The translations under genes and the position numbers were made by a program. From Clostridium sp. AT4 (GTDB lineage Bacteria; Bacillota; Clostridia; Lachnospirales; Lachnospiraceae), in the NCBI RefSeq assembly GCF_001517625.2, contig NZ_LN999828.1, forward strand, positions 1,628,303 through 1,692,302: DNA of 64,000 nt. The letters are read 5' to 3'. Each line of letters begins with the position of its first letter. Position 1 is the stretch's first letter. A model generated the notes under the pieces. It was not told where the DNA came from, ran no database searches, and worked only from the letters and a program-made list of their open reading frames with translations. Shown piece by piece: positions 17,746 to 25,636 of the stretch.

Positions 17746-18888
17746 TTACAGGAAATCCCTGATGCGCTTGCTTCTTACCGGATTGCGCAGCTTGCGCAGA
17801 GCCTTGGCCTCGATCTGTCGGATACGCTCTCTGGTAACATTAAACTCTTTTCCCACTTCCTCAAGGGTTCTGGGATGGCCGTCTTCCAGACCAAAACGCA
17901 GGACAATGACCTGGCGCTCTCTCTCTTTTAAGTCGCCTAAGAGGGCATCGATATGTTCTCTTAACATCACAGACTCTACATTTCCCTCAGGGGTCACTAC
18001 GTTGCTGTCCGCTACGAAATCGCCCAGATTGGAATCATCCTCTTCGCCGATGGGCGTCTCTAAGGAAGCCGGTTCGCGGGCGATCTGCATGATCTCCATC
18101 ACCTTGTCCTCAGACATATCGAGAGCTTCTGCCAGCTCGGTGACAGAAGGCTCATAGCCCAGCTCCAAAGTCAGCTTACGCTGCATCTTTGACATCTTAT
18201 TGATCGTCTCAACCATATGCACCGGCACACGGATGGTTCTCGCCTGATCAGCCAGAGCTCTTGTCACTGACTGACGGATCCACCAGGTCGCATATGTACT
18301 TAACTTATAACCCTTTGTATAATCAAATTTCTCAACGCCTTTGATCAGCCCCAGATTGCCTTCCTGCACCAGATCAAGGAAGCTCATGCCTCTTCCCGTG
18401 TAGCGCTTTGCAATGCTGACCACAAGACGCAGGTTTGCCTCGATCAGTCTCTCCTTTGCAGATTCATCTCCGTCTGCCTTGCGCTGTGCAAGCTCCAGCT
18501 CTTCATCTGCCGTAAGAAGGGGTACGGTACCAATCTCCTTTAAGTACATACGAACCGGGTCTTCGGTTCCGATGCCCTCCAGAAGATCCACTGCATCCAG
18601 GTCGATTTCTTCTTCCTCTGCATCCTTCATGAAACTGTCATCGTCCAGATCAAGATCCAGGCCAATGTCATCCAGAGCGGGATCTGCATTCAACATCGCT
18701 TCGTCCAGTACGGGAACTACGTCAATATTACGGTTCTCCAGGTAACTGTAAATCTGATCCATCTGCTCGGGAGACAGGTTGTCCCCTGTGAAAAAGTCAT
18801 TGATCTCGCCTGCATCCAGCGTATTGTGCTTGGATTTGGCATGCTCCACCAGCTTTTCCAGTTTTTTTAAAAAATCGTCCTTTTCCAA
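17746..18888 (-). CDS. rpoD: Primary RNA polymerase sigma factor (RpoD/SigA)
   Basis: Vegetative sigma factor. Region 1.1 is short and acidic; region 1.2 ([21 protein letters not shown]), region 2 ([38 protein letters not shown]), region 3 and region 4 ([20 protein letters not shown]-terminal [15 protein letters not shown]) are all intact. The TTG at 18888 is chosen as start: AAAGGACG lies 7 bases ahead of it, while the in-frame ATG at 18906 has no ribosome binding site. dnaG, often the upstream partner of rpoD, is not here; the gene has its own promoter and terminator. Confidence 0.96.
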   Translation of the reverse strand: MEKDDFLKKLEKLVEHAKSKHNTLDAGEINDFFTGDNLSPEQMDQIYSYLENRNIDVVPVLDEAMLNADPALDDIGLDLDLDDDSFMKDAEEEEIDLDAVDLLEGIGTEDPVRMYLKEIGTVPLLTADEELELAQRKADGDESAKERLIEANLRLVVSIAKRYTGRGMSFLDLVQEGNLGLIKGVEKFDYTKGYKLSTYATWWIRQSVTRALADQARTIRVPVHMVETINKMSKMQRKLTLELGYEPSVTELAEALDMSEDKVMEIMQIAREPASLETPIGEEDDSNLGDFVADSNVVTPEGNVESVMLREHIDALLGDLKERERQVIVLRFGLEDGHPRTLEEVGKEFNVTRERIRQIEAKALRKLRNPVRSKRIRDFL

Positions 18889-18940
18889 TGATAAACGTCC
18901 TTTCATTTAAAGGTAAATGTGGAAACTCTCACAACTTATC

Positions 18941-18969
18941 ATTATATACCATTTGTTTCGGGATTTCAA
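18941..18969 (-). promoter_or_regulatory. Promoter of rpoD
   Basis: Minus strand: -35 TTGAAA (18964-18969), 17-base spacer, -10 TATAAT (18941-18946). It overlaps the last codons of the lipid kinase gene upstream. Confidence 0.75.
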
Positions 18970-19859
18970 CATCTATCGACAAGAATCCTTATTTTCTCCC
19001 TTAAACAGCCGATCTGAGCCTGGGTTCTGGCTCCGCCATACTCTCCGTCCAGAACCCAGTCCACCGGAGCTGCCGACTGAAAACAGATGGAAACTGTCTT
19101 AAAACGGTATACATATTCATTCGGTTCTTCCTTTAAAAACAGATGGGAAATGATATTGCTCAGATCTCCGGGAGTTTTTGGCATACGGATCAAAAGCACC
19201 TCAAAGGCACCATCATTTAAGGCAACAGTCTGGTTTACCAGATTTTTAAAGCCGCCCACACTCCTTGTATTCGTCACCATGCCGAACACGAAATCCTCCT
19301 CTAATTTCCCCTCTTCCCACTGCACTAACATATGGTATGGCTTAATAGAAGAAATACTTTTTAAGGCCTCCAGCATATAGGCCGGATGGCCCAGCAGATT
19401 CTTTCGATCCTGGGAGGTAGCATAGGCCACCTCTGTAAAAGCGCCGAAACCGGCAATATATACAAAATTCCGATCCCCGCAGAAGCTTCCCACATCCACT
19501 GCAAAAGGCGCCCCGTTTACAACATTAAGAGCAGCCCGCTCCATATCCTTCGGGATCTGAAGGCTGACTGCAAAATCATTGGTAGAACCCGCAGGAATAT
19601 ACCCCAATGGCGGCTGATCCTTAAGAGCCAGCATCCCGCAGATGGTTTCATTTAAGGTTCCGTCTCCTCCGCTGCACAGGATAAGATCCATGCCCTCTCC
19701 CAGCTCTTTTACGATACGGGAGGCATCTCCCTGGCTCTGGGTTACATGAACATGGATATCATACCCATCCTTTGTAAAAATATCCAGGATCCGCAAAAGG
19801 CTTCCCCGGATCTGTTCCTTTCCGGAGCGCGGATTAAATACAAAGAGCATTTGCTTCAC
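18966..19859 (-). CDS. Diacylglycerol kinase-family lipid kinase (DgkB/YegS-like)
   Basis: Phosphorylates a lipid, most likely diacylglycerol, at the membrane's inner face. The family signatures are present: FVFNPRSGKEQIRGSL at the start, ILCSGGDGTLNETICGML near residue 72 (nucleotide-binding GGDGT), PLGYIPAGSTNDFAVSLQIP near 98, and the C-terminal lipid-kinase domain ending ILVDRC. At 297 residues it is typical. The start overlaps the stop of mutY by 4 bases (ATGA), so it is translationally coupled and part of the birA-mutY-kinase cluster. The substrate is inferred from the family. Confidence 0.92.
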   Translation of the reverse strand: MKQMLFVFNPRSGKEQIRGSLLRILDIFTKDGYDIHVHVTQSQGDASRIVKELGEGMDLILCSGGDGTLNETICGMLALKDQPPLGYIPAGSTNDFAVSLQIPKDMERAALNVVNGAPFAVDVGSFCGDRNFVYIAGFGAFTEVAYATSQDRKNLLGHPAYMLEALKSISSIKPYHMLVQWEEGKLEEDFVFGMVTNTRSVGGFKNLVNQTVALNDGAFEVLLIRMPKTPGDLSNIISHLFLKEEPNEYVYRFKTVSICFQSAAPVDWVLDGEYGGARTQAQIGCLREKIRILVDRC

Positions 19860-20995
19860 TGTCCATCCTCCTTTTTAAACAGGATCTCTCTGTAAGCGGA
19901 AAATACATTGGGAAGGGGATACTGTTTTTCTATCTCCTCTCTGGATGCCATAAAAACACCGTCCGGCAGTTCCCTCCAGGGTTCTTTAAGGACAGCATGG
20001 TATCCGCTCATACGCCACTCAATATGAGAAAACACATGACGGGCATCTGGAAGAGGTTTCAAACATACCAGATCATCCTCAGACACTGCCAGATACGCCT
20101 CCGCCTCTTTTGGCGACAGCTTTCCCTCTGCGTTGGGAAGCTCATAAAGAGAGGCCAAAAGCCCCTTTGGAGGCCTTTTGCGGATGGCGGCCTTCTCCTG
20201 ATATTCAATAATAAATACCGTCCTTTCTTCCACCTTCCGCTCCTTGGGCGGGGACTTCCACGGGATTTTCTTCCAAAGGCCATTTTGGGCCGTAAGGCAT
20301 ACGGATTCCATTGGGCATTCCCTGCATTTGGGTTCTCCGCCGGGGATGCACACCAGCGCTCCGGTCTCAATCAATGCCTGATTATAGCTTCCCGCGCAGT
20401 CCTTCGGCATCACTTCCTTTAAAAGAGCCTCCATGGATGTTTTTACAGAGGCTTTTCGGATGTCCGAGGAATCTGCCAGAATACGGGAAACGACCCGAAG
20501 CACATTTCCATCCACAGCCGGAACGGGGATACCGTAGGCAATCGAAGCAATGGCTCCCGCCGTATAACTGCCGATTCCGGGAAGGCTCAAAAGCGCTTCA
20601 TAGGAAGCAGGAAGCGCTCCGTTAAAGCGCTCCATCACCTGAATGGCAGCTGCTTTTAGATTTCTGGCCCGGCTGTAATAGCCCAGCCCTTCCCACAGTT
20701 TCATCAGGCGGTCATCCTCTGCCTGCGCCAGATCACGAATTTCGGGAAACGCCTCCATAAACCGCTCGAAATACGGCTTTACTGCCTCTACCCGGGTCTG
20801 CTGCAGCATAATTTCCGATATCCATACCCTGTAGGGCTTTGGATCTTCTCTCCAGGGCAGCTTTCTGGCTCTGGAGGCGTACCAGGCAAGGAGCGGCTTT
20901 TCTACCGCCCGAAGCCGCTCCCTCTGCTCAAGAGACCGATCCTTCTCTTCCAGAATCTGGAGCCTGTCATAAAAATGCAGCCTTCCGTCACACAT
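19856..20995 (-). CDS. mutY: A/G-specific adenine glycosylase MutY
   Basis: Removes adenine mispaired with 8-oxoguanine. Signatures: EIMLQQTRVEAVKPYF (catalytic Glu), helix-hairpin-helix LPGIGSYTAGAIASIAYG with Ser where Nth has the catalytic Lys, then VDGNVLRV with the catalytic Asp, a four-Cys cluster loop (C-X7-C-X2-C-X5-C) and a C-terminal NUDIX-like 8-oxoG recognition domain. The cluster loop has one residue more than the classical C-X6-C. The ATG at 20995 (GGGGGA 9 bases ahead) is preferred over the one at 21052, which would overlap birA by 65 bases and lacks a spaced ribosome binding site. Confidence 0.94.
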   Translation of the reverse strand: MCDGRLHFYDRLQILEEKDRSLEQRERLRAVEKPLLAWYASRARKLPWREDPKPYRVWISEIMLQQTRVEAVKPYFERFMEAFPEIRDLAQAEDDRLMKLWEGLGYYSRARNLKAAAIQVMERFNGALPASYEALLSLPGIGSYTAGAIASIAYGIPVPAVDGNVLRVVSRILADSSDIRKASVKTSMEALLKEVMPKDCAGSYNQALIETGALVCIPGGEPKCRECPMESVCLTAQNGLWKKIPWKSPPKERKVEERTVFIIEYQEKAAIRKRPPKGLLASLYELPNAEGKLSPKEAEAYLAVSEDDLVCLKPLPDARHVFSHIEWRMSGYHAVLKEPWRELPDGVFMASREEIEKQYPLPNVFSAYREILFKKEDGQ

Positions 20996-21968
20996 AGCCG
21001 TATATCCCCCGCACAGATACCTCTCCTGAAATAACTGCTGATACAGAATCATCCTCTCTCTTCACCAAAAGACAGCCTTCTTTATCAATTCCAAGAGCCA
21101 TACCCTCATAGGAACCGTGAGGGTCTAACACGCGAACCTGTCGTTTCCGGTTTGCAAGCATTTCATTGTACTCATCCATAAGCCCTGTCATATCACCATA
21201 TTCCATAAAACGGCTGTAATACTGCTCAAAGCTCTTAAGCACCGCTCCGATCAAAGGCGCCCGTTTAAGCTCATGGCCCAGAGACAGCTTTAAAGAGGTA
21301 GCAGTGTCTGAAATTTCAGGTGGAAAGCTTTCTGTATTTACATTGATACCGATCCCCACTACTACATAGCGGATGGAATCCTCCTCTGTGCTCATCTCCG
21401 TTAAGATGCCGCAAATCTTTTTCCCATCGACCACAGCATCATTTGGCCACTTGATCTGAGGGGACAGACCCGAAATCTGCCGGATCCCGGCCACCACTGC
21501 CATCCCGGCCACCAGCGTCAGCATAGAGGCTTTTGACGGAGACAACTCAGGGCGAAGTATAAAACTCATCCAGACTCCCACACCGCGAGGAGAGGCCCAG
21601 GCCCGTCCTCTTCTTCCTTTTCCTGCGCTCTGGCTATCTGCTGCAACAAGAGTTCCATGGGGTGCACCCTCCTCCGCCAGTTTTCTGGCCTGACGGTTAG
21701 TGGAATCTGTCTCATAAAAGCAGTTCACCTGAGACCCCAGCCACACGGTGGAAAGAACTGTTTTAAGTTCCGGGGCTGTGATCACATCCGGAGAAGCCAC
21801 GAGACGGTATCCTCTGTTTCTCACCGCCTCAATGGCATAGCCCTCCTCCTCCAGCTGGCGTATCGCTTTCCATACAGCTGTTCTGGAAACCCCCAGGCCC
21901 TCGCACAGCTGCTGGCCCGACAGAAAATCTGGTGTTTCCTTCAGCATTTTTAAAATTTCTGTTTTCAT
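20988..21968 (-). CDS. birA: Bifunctional biotin-protein ligase / biotin operon repressor BirA
   Basis: Attaches biotin to carboxylases and, when loaded with biotinyl-AMP, represses biotin genes. The N-terminal winged helix (LSGQQLCEGLGVSRTAVWKAI, about residues 17-37) makes it a class II (regulatory) ligase. The ligase core shows GRRGRAWASPRGVGVWMSF (biotin/ATP loop near 120) and IKWPNDAVVDGKKICGIL near 168, followed by VVGIGINVN. The SH3-like C-terminal domain ends in VRGIYGYV. It overlaps mutY by 8 bases. No biotin biosynthesis genes are in this window, so the operator lies elsewhere. Confidence 0.95.
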   Translation of the reverse strand: MKTEILKMLKETPDFLSGQQLCEGLGVSRTAVWKAIRQLEEEGYAIEAVRNRGYRLVASPDVITAPELKTVLSTVWLGSQVNCFYETDSTNRQARKLAEEGAPHGTLVAADSQSAGKGRRGRAWASPRGVGVWMSFILRPELSPSKASMLTLVAGMAVVAGIRQISGLSPQIKWPNDAVVDGKKICGILTEMSTEEDSIRYVVVGIGINVNTESFPPEISDTATSLKLSLGHELKRAPLIGAVLKSFEQYYSRFMEYGDMTGLMDEYNEMLANRKRQVRVLDPHGSYEGMALGIDKEGCLLVKREDDSVSAVISGEVSVRGIYGYV

Positions 21969-21984
21969 TCTTCTCTCCCATCAT

Positions 21985-22308
21985 CTATCCGTGAAACCAT
22001 AGACTTACGGCGCTTAACACGCCAAGAAGCCCAAGACCTGCTCCAAGAAGCAGCTGGAAGATTCCCAGCCTGAACCGCTTCTTATCTCTGGCACAGGTCT
22101 TAAGCTCAAATATGCCTTTGATCCCATTTAACAGCGCCGCCAGCAAAAATACCAGGGGAAACAGCATCCTGTTCCCTTCGGGGCTTATAAAGGACAGCAC
22201 GGCGAATATGACAATGGCGATCCCAAGGATCAAGTGCGCCATGTCGAGAAATACCCCGGCACGGCGCTCATTTCTTCCTCTCTGGCCCTGCATATCTGCA
22301 TTCTCCAT
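21985..22308 (-). CDS. Small membrane protein, 107 residues
   Basis: Unnamed small membrane protein. A polar, basic N-terminus (QGQRGRNERRAG) is followed by three hydrophobic segments at about residues 20-42 (AHLILGIAIVIFAVLSFIS), 48-66 and 82-105 (LGIFQLLLGAGLGLLGVLSA), joined by a short basic loop with CARDKKRFR. This layout occurs in small Lachnospiraceae membrane proteins of unknown role. It lies 16 bases before birA and 33 after argF, same strand, so it may be carried in one transcript, but function cannot be inferred. Confidence 0.75.
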   Translation of the reverse strand: MENADMQGQRGRNERRAGVFLDMAHLILGIAIVIFAVLSFISPEGNRMLFPLVFLLAALLNGIKGIFELKTCARDKKRFRLGIFQLLLGAGLGLLGVLSAVSLWFHG

Positions 22309-22341
22309 TTCTCCGGATGCAGACCTTACAGGGCCCAGAAC

Positions 22342-23331
22342 CTACTCCCCAAGGGTTGCAAGCATTACGGCCTTAATGGTGTGCATCCGGTTCTCAGCCT
22401 CGTCAAATACAACTGACTGGCTGGACTCAAATACTTCGTCTGTTACTTCCAGTTCTGACACATGGAAGCGCTCGCCCATCTCCTTTCCGATCTTTGTCTT
22501 AAGATCGTGGAAGGAAGGCAGGCAGTGAAGGAAAATGGCCTGGGGACCTGCCCCGTCCATTACTTCCTTTGTTACCTTATAGGGGCTTAATTCCCGGATT
22601 CTCTCTTCCCATACCTCGTCTGGTTCTCCCATGGATACCCAAACGTCTGTATCGATCACATCTGCGCCCTTTACAGCCTCTGCCACATCCTCTGTCAGGG
22701 TGATCGTACCGCCGCTTTCTGCCGCAAAGGCCTCACATTCTTTTACCAGTGCCGGATCCGGGAAATACTTTTTCGGCGCACAGGCAGTAAAATGCATTCC
22801 CATCTTGGCACAGGCGATCATAAGGGAATTACCCATATTATAGCGCGCATCGCCCATATACACAAGCTTAACTCCCTTAAGCCGGCCCAAATGTTCTCTG
22901 ATAGTGAGCAGATCCGCCAGCATCTGGGTAGGGTGATCCTCATTTGTAAGTCCGTTCCATACAGGAACTCCTGCATAATGAGCCAGTTCCTCTACAATCT
23001 CCTGTCCAAAGCCTCTGTACTCAATACCGTCGTACATCCGGCCCAGAACTCTGGCTGTATCTGCAATACTCTCCTTTTTTCCGATCTGAGAGCCGGATGG
23101 ATCCAGATAAGTGGAACCCATTCCCAGATCATGGGCTGCCACCTCAAAGGCACAGCGGGTTCTGGTACTGGTCTTTTCAAAGATCAGCGCCACATTTTTT
23201 CCCTTTAAGGTATCCGTAAGAATCCCTTTTTTCTTCTTGTCCTTTAATTCTGCCGCCAGATCCAGCAGATACAGGATTTCCTCCTGTGTATAATCTTTCA
23301 ATGTCAAAAAATTTCTTCCCTTTAAATTCAT
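22342..23331 (-). CDS. argF: Ornithine carbamoyltransferase
   Basis: Makes citrulline from ornithine and carbamoyl phosphate (arginine synthesis, or the reverse in the deiminase pathway). The carbamoyl-phosphate motif STRTR is near residue 54, HPTQ in [12 protein letters not shown] near 132, HCLP near 272, and the ornithine-binding DVWVSMGEP near 231. At 329 residues it is typical. The gene has its own promoter with an arginine-box-like inverted repeat at the start site, which suggests arginine-repressed, biosynthetic use. No other arginine gene is next to it. Confidence 0.95.
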   Translation of the reverse strand: MNLKGRNFLTLKDYTQEEILYLLDLAAELKDKKKKGILTDTLKGKNVALIFEKTSTRTRCAFEVAAHDLGMGSTYLDPSGSQIGKKESIADTARVLGRMYDGIEYRGFGQEIVEELAHYAGVPVWNGLTNEDHPTQMLADLLTIREHLGRLKGVKLVYMGDARYNMGNSLMIACAKMGMHFTACAPKKYFPDPALVKECEAFAAESGGTITLTEDVAEAVKGADVIDTDVWVSMGEPDEVWEERIRELSPYKVTKEVMDGAGPQAIFLHCLPSFHDLKTKIGKEMGERFHVSELEVTDEVFESSQSVVFDEAENRMHTIKAVMLATLGE

Positions 23332-23379
23332 AGCATCCTCCGTGATCTTTTCCAGACTTATTTGGCCAGAAATTTATAT

Positions 23380-23427
23380 TTATGCATCTTTTATGCATAA
23401 TATACCACCACGAGAATGCGATGTCAA
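23380..23427 (-). promoter_or_regulatory. argF promoter with Arg-box-like operator
   Basis: Minus strand: -35 TTGACA (23422-23427), 17-base spacer, -10 TATATT (23399-23404). An inverted repeat TTATGCAT-N5-ATGCATAA (23380-23400) begins at the -10 box and covers the start site. Its TGCAT..ATGCA halves resemble ArgR/AhrC boxes (consensus TGNAT..ATNCA), though the spacer is one base longer. Confidence 0.65.
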
Positions 23428-23433
23428 GGATTT

Positions 23434-24573
23434 TTATCTCCAGCTGCGCCTTCTTAAAACCGTTAAAAGCTGATCCGGCGTATAGATCCGAAACCGGCTG
23501 ACCCGATATTTCTTTGCAGCTTCTTCCAGAAGGGAAAAATAAAGCTGCCTGTAATCCCATTTTTCCTTTAATCCCAGCTTTGCAGCAAGACGCGGAAACA
23601 GCTCCTCCATATAAATCCGCAGGGAACCGCCCTCTTTATTTTCTGTATGTTCCGCACCCATCCCGCACCAGTCCATAAGCTCCAAAACTTCAGCCATCAG
23701 ACGGTTAAAATAATACTCCTCGCTTTCAGGAGCATCCAGATAATAGATCCTTCCCTCCAGCCCATAGAGCATACGCATGGCATCAAAATATCCAAGGAGC
23801 ATATTCCTTCTGGCCTTTTTCCGGTCAAATTCCAGAATGCCTCCCAGTTCCTGCCTTGGCGCTACATGATAAAGGCGAACGCCGTCAGGCACCTGAAGAC
23901 GGCGTTCCGTATCTACCCCATAGCCGTAGATCCGAAGGACGATAATATCCTCATACCCCCGGTCGATCAGCACATCTACAGGCACATTATTGACCCTGGC
24001 ACCGTCCATGTAATACTTTCCTCCCAGCTTTTCCGGTTTAAAGCCGATCAGATACGCACTTGCCATAAGCATGTCGCAGATCTGTCCCGGAGGTACTTCC
24101 TTTATATCAACCACAAGAGGTTGATGTTCCGTCAGGGAATAGGTAACTGTATATAAATCCCTGTCAGAGGTGCGTATTTTCTCCTCATCAATCGCCCCAC
24201 GGATCAGCTCCCGCAAAGGTGTGATATCAAAGCCGCCTTCTTTTAACAGGCGTTTTACTCCGTTTAAAAGATCCGAAAGTCTTACGGCTGTACCGTTTTT
24301 TAAGTTCCACTCCCTCAAAGCTTCCATTCTTTTGTCATCTACATCCATAACCTGGGAATAGCGGATATTTTCCCAGATTTTCTCCGCCGTTTCGAAATCA
24401 TCCATACAGATCAGGGCGCCGTTTAAAGCTCCCACAGAGGTTCCTGCTGCCCCCTGTATCTGTATGCCCGCTTCTTTTAAAGCCTTCCAGGCTCCGATCT
24501 GATACGCTCCTCTGGCTCCTCCGCCCTCCAGTACAATACCGTACCTGCGGCCTTTATCCAACTGCAGCTTCAC
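23434..24573 (-). CDS. Patatin-like phospholipase
   Basis: Serine lipase/acyl hydrolase of the patatin (RssA/YchK-like) group, using a Ser-Asp dyad. The oxyanion loop GGGARGAYQIG, the nucleophile elbow GTSVGALNGA (Ser near residue 46) and the catalytic Asp in YYMDGARVNNVPVDV near 190 are all present. A GTG start at 24573 is chosen because AAGGAGGAGAAG precedes it directly; it overlaps the stop of the NfeD-like gene (GTGA), so the two are coupled. The product is 379 residues with a helical C-terminal extension of unknown role. It acts in the cytosol or at the membrane; no signal peptide is seen. Confidence 0.9.
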   Translation of the reverse strand: MKLQLDKGRRYGIVLEGGGARGAYQIGAWKALKEAGIQIQGAAGTSVGALNGALICMDDFETAEKIWENIRYSQVMDVDDKRMEALREWNLKNGTAVRLSDLLNGVKRLLKEGGFDITPLRELIRGAIDEEKIRTSDRDLYTVTYSLTEHQPLVVDIKEVPPGQICDMLMASAYLIGFKPEKLGGKYYMDGARVNNVPVDVLIDRGYEDIIVLRIYGYGVDTERRLQVPDGVRLYHVAPRQELGGILEFDRKKARRNMLLGYFDAMRMLYGLEGRIYYLDAPESEEYYFNRLMAEVLELMDWCGMGAEHTENKEGGSLRIYMEELFPRLAAKLGLKEKWDYRQLYFSLLEEAAKKYRVSRFRIYTPDQLLTVLRRRSWR

Positions 24574-24788
24574 CTTCTCCTCCTTGCGGCCGCTCCGATG
24601 ATCCACAGTGAAAAAACAGACACAAGAAGAAACACAAAAAGCTGCTCCTCTGCCGTCCGTCCCATAAGAGCCCCTATCCAGGCTCCTAAAGCCCCTGCAC
24701 AAAACCAGAGCGAAATAAGGCTGCGGAAAAAGAGCTCCACAGCCATAAAGAATAAATATGCAAAAAACCAGCCTGCAATCCCTGTCAT
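24570..24788 (-). CDS. Small NfeD-like membrane protein, 72 residues
   Basis: Three closely packed hydrophobic segments (GWFFAYLFFMAVELFF; ISLWFCAGALGAWIGALMG; LFVFLLVSVFSLWIIGAA) resemble the membrane part of NfeD proteins, with the family-like Glu in the first segment and SLWF..GA..A in the second. The OB-fold domain that normally follows is missing: the chain stops in basic AARRRR. It is coupled by a 4-base overlap to the patatin gene. The NfeD link is from overall pattern only, and the gene could be an independent small membrane protein. Confidence 0.65.
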   Translation of the reverse strand: MTGIAGWFFAYLFFMAVELFFRSLISLWFCAGALGAWIGALMGRTAEEQLFVFLLVSVFSLWIIGAAARRRR

Positions 24789-24844
24789 GGATTTTCTCCT
24801 TTCAGGGGCCTCCCATGCTCAGGCCACGCCGCAGACTGTCTCTG

Positions 24845-25636
24845 TCAGATATTTCTGCGCTGTCTGGCTGCCTCAAACATCAGCACAGAGGCTGCTACCG
24901 CCGCATTTAAGGACTCAACCTTTCCTGCCATGGGAATCTGGATACAGCAGTCTGCCGCCTCTGCCGCTGCCTCTGTAAGACCGTTTGCCTCATTTCCAAT
25001 GAGAAAGCCCACATTTCCAGTATAATCCTGGCGGTCATAATTATTCATTCCCTTCAAATGTGCCGCAAAAAGACGCACGCCCTCTCTGCCAAGCCTTTTG
25101 CAGACAGCTGTAAAATCCTCCGTATAAAGGAAGGGCATTCGCAGCACGGAACCCATGGTAGAGCGGATCACCTTGGGGCTGTAGATATCTACGGTGTCAC
25201 GGCTCATGATCACACCGGTTACTCCTGCCCCCTCTCCGGCCCGAAGGATCGTCCCCAGATTGCCGGGATCCTGAATATTCTCAAGGAGCATGAGAAGAAG
25301 GGGAGTTCCGGAAGATGCTGGCTTTAAAAGCTCCTCCAGGGTGTATTTCTTCTGTCTTGCCACCGCCAGCACACCCTGAGGCGTCTTTGTATCCGCCATG
25401 GCCTTCATAACTTCTTCGGTGACAATTTCGTAGGAATAGGAGTGAAGCCACTCCCTGTTTTCCTTCTGGCTCTCAAAGGACGGCGTAACGTAAAGAGCCT
25501 CTACGTCTTTTGGTGTAAATTCCCGGCACATCCGCAGTCCTTCTGCCACATAGACGCCCTCTTCCCGCCTGGCTTTTGCCTTTGCCTGAAGATTTACAAC
25601 CCGCTTTACCTGCTTATTTGAAGTGCTGTTGATCAT
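24845..25636 (-). CDS. TrmH/SpoU-family RNA 2'-O-methyltransferase
   Basis: Methylates a ribose in rRNA or tRNA using S-adenosylmethionine. The N-terminal substrate-binding region (INSTSNKQVKRVVNLQAKAKAR) is of the 23S rRNA type, and the C-terminal SPOUT knot shows its three motifs: NIQDPGNLGTILRAGEGAG near residue 118, FLIGNEANGL near 212, and IPMAGKVESLNAAVAASVL near 232. At 263 residues it resembles YsgA/RlmB-like enzymes; the target nucleotide is not certain. The start overlaps the nadE stop by 4 bases. Confidence 0.92.
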   Translation of the reverse strand: MINSTSNKQVKRVVNLQAKAKARREEGVYVAEGLRMCREFTPKDVEALYVTPSFESQKENREWLHSYSYEIVTEEVMKAMADTKTPQGVLAVARQKKYTLEELLKPASSGTPLLLMLLENIQDPGNLGTILRAGEGAGVTGVIMSRDTVDIYSPKVIRSTMGSVLRMPFLYTEDFTAVCKRLGREGVRLFAAHLKGMNNYDRQDYTGNVGFLIGNEANGLTEAAAEAADCCIQIPMAGKVESLNAAVAASVLMFEAARQRRNI

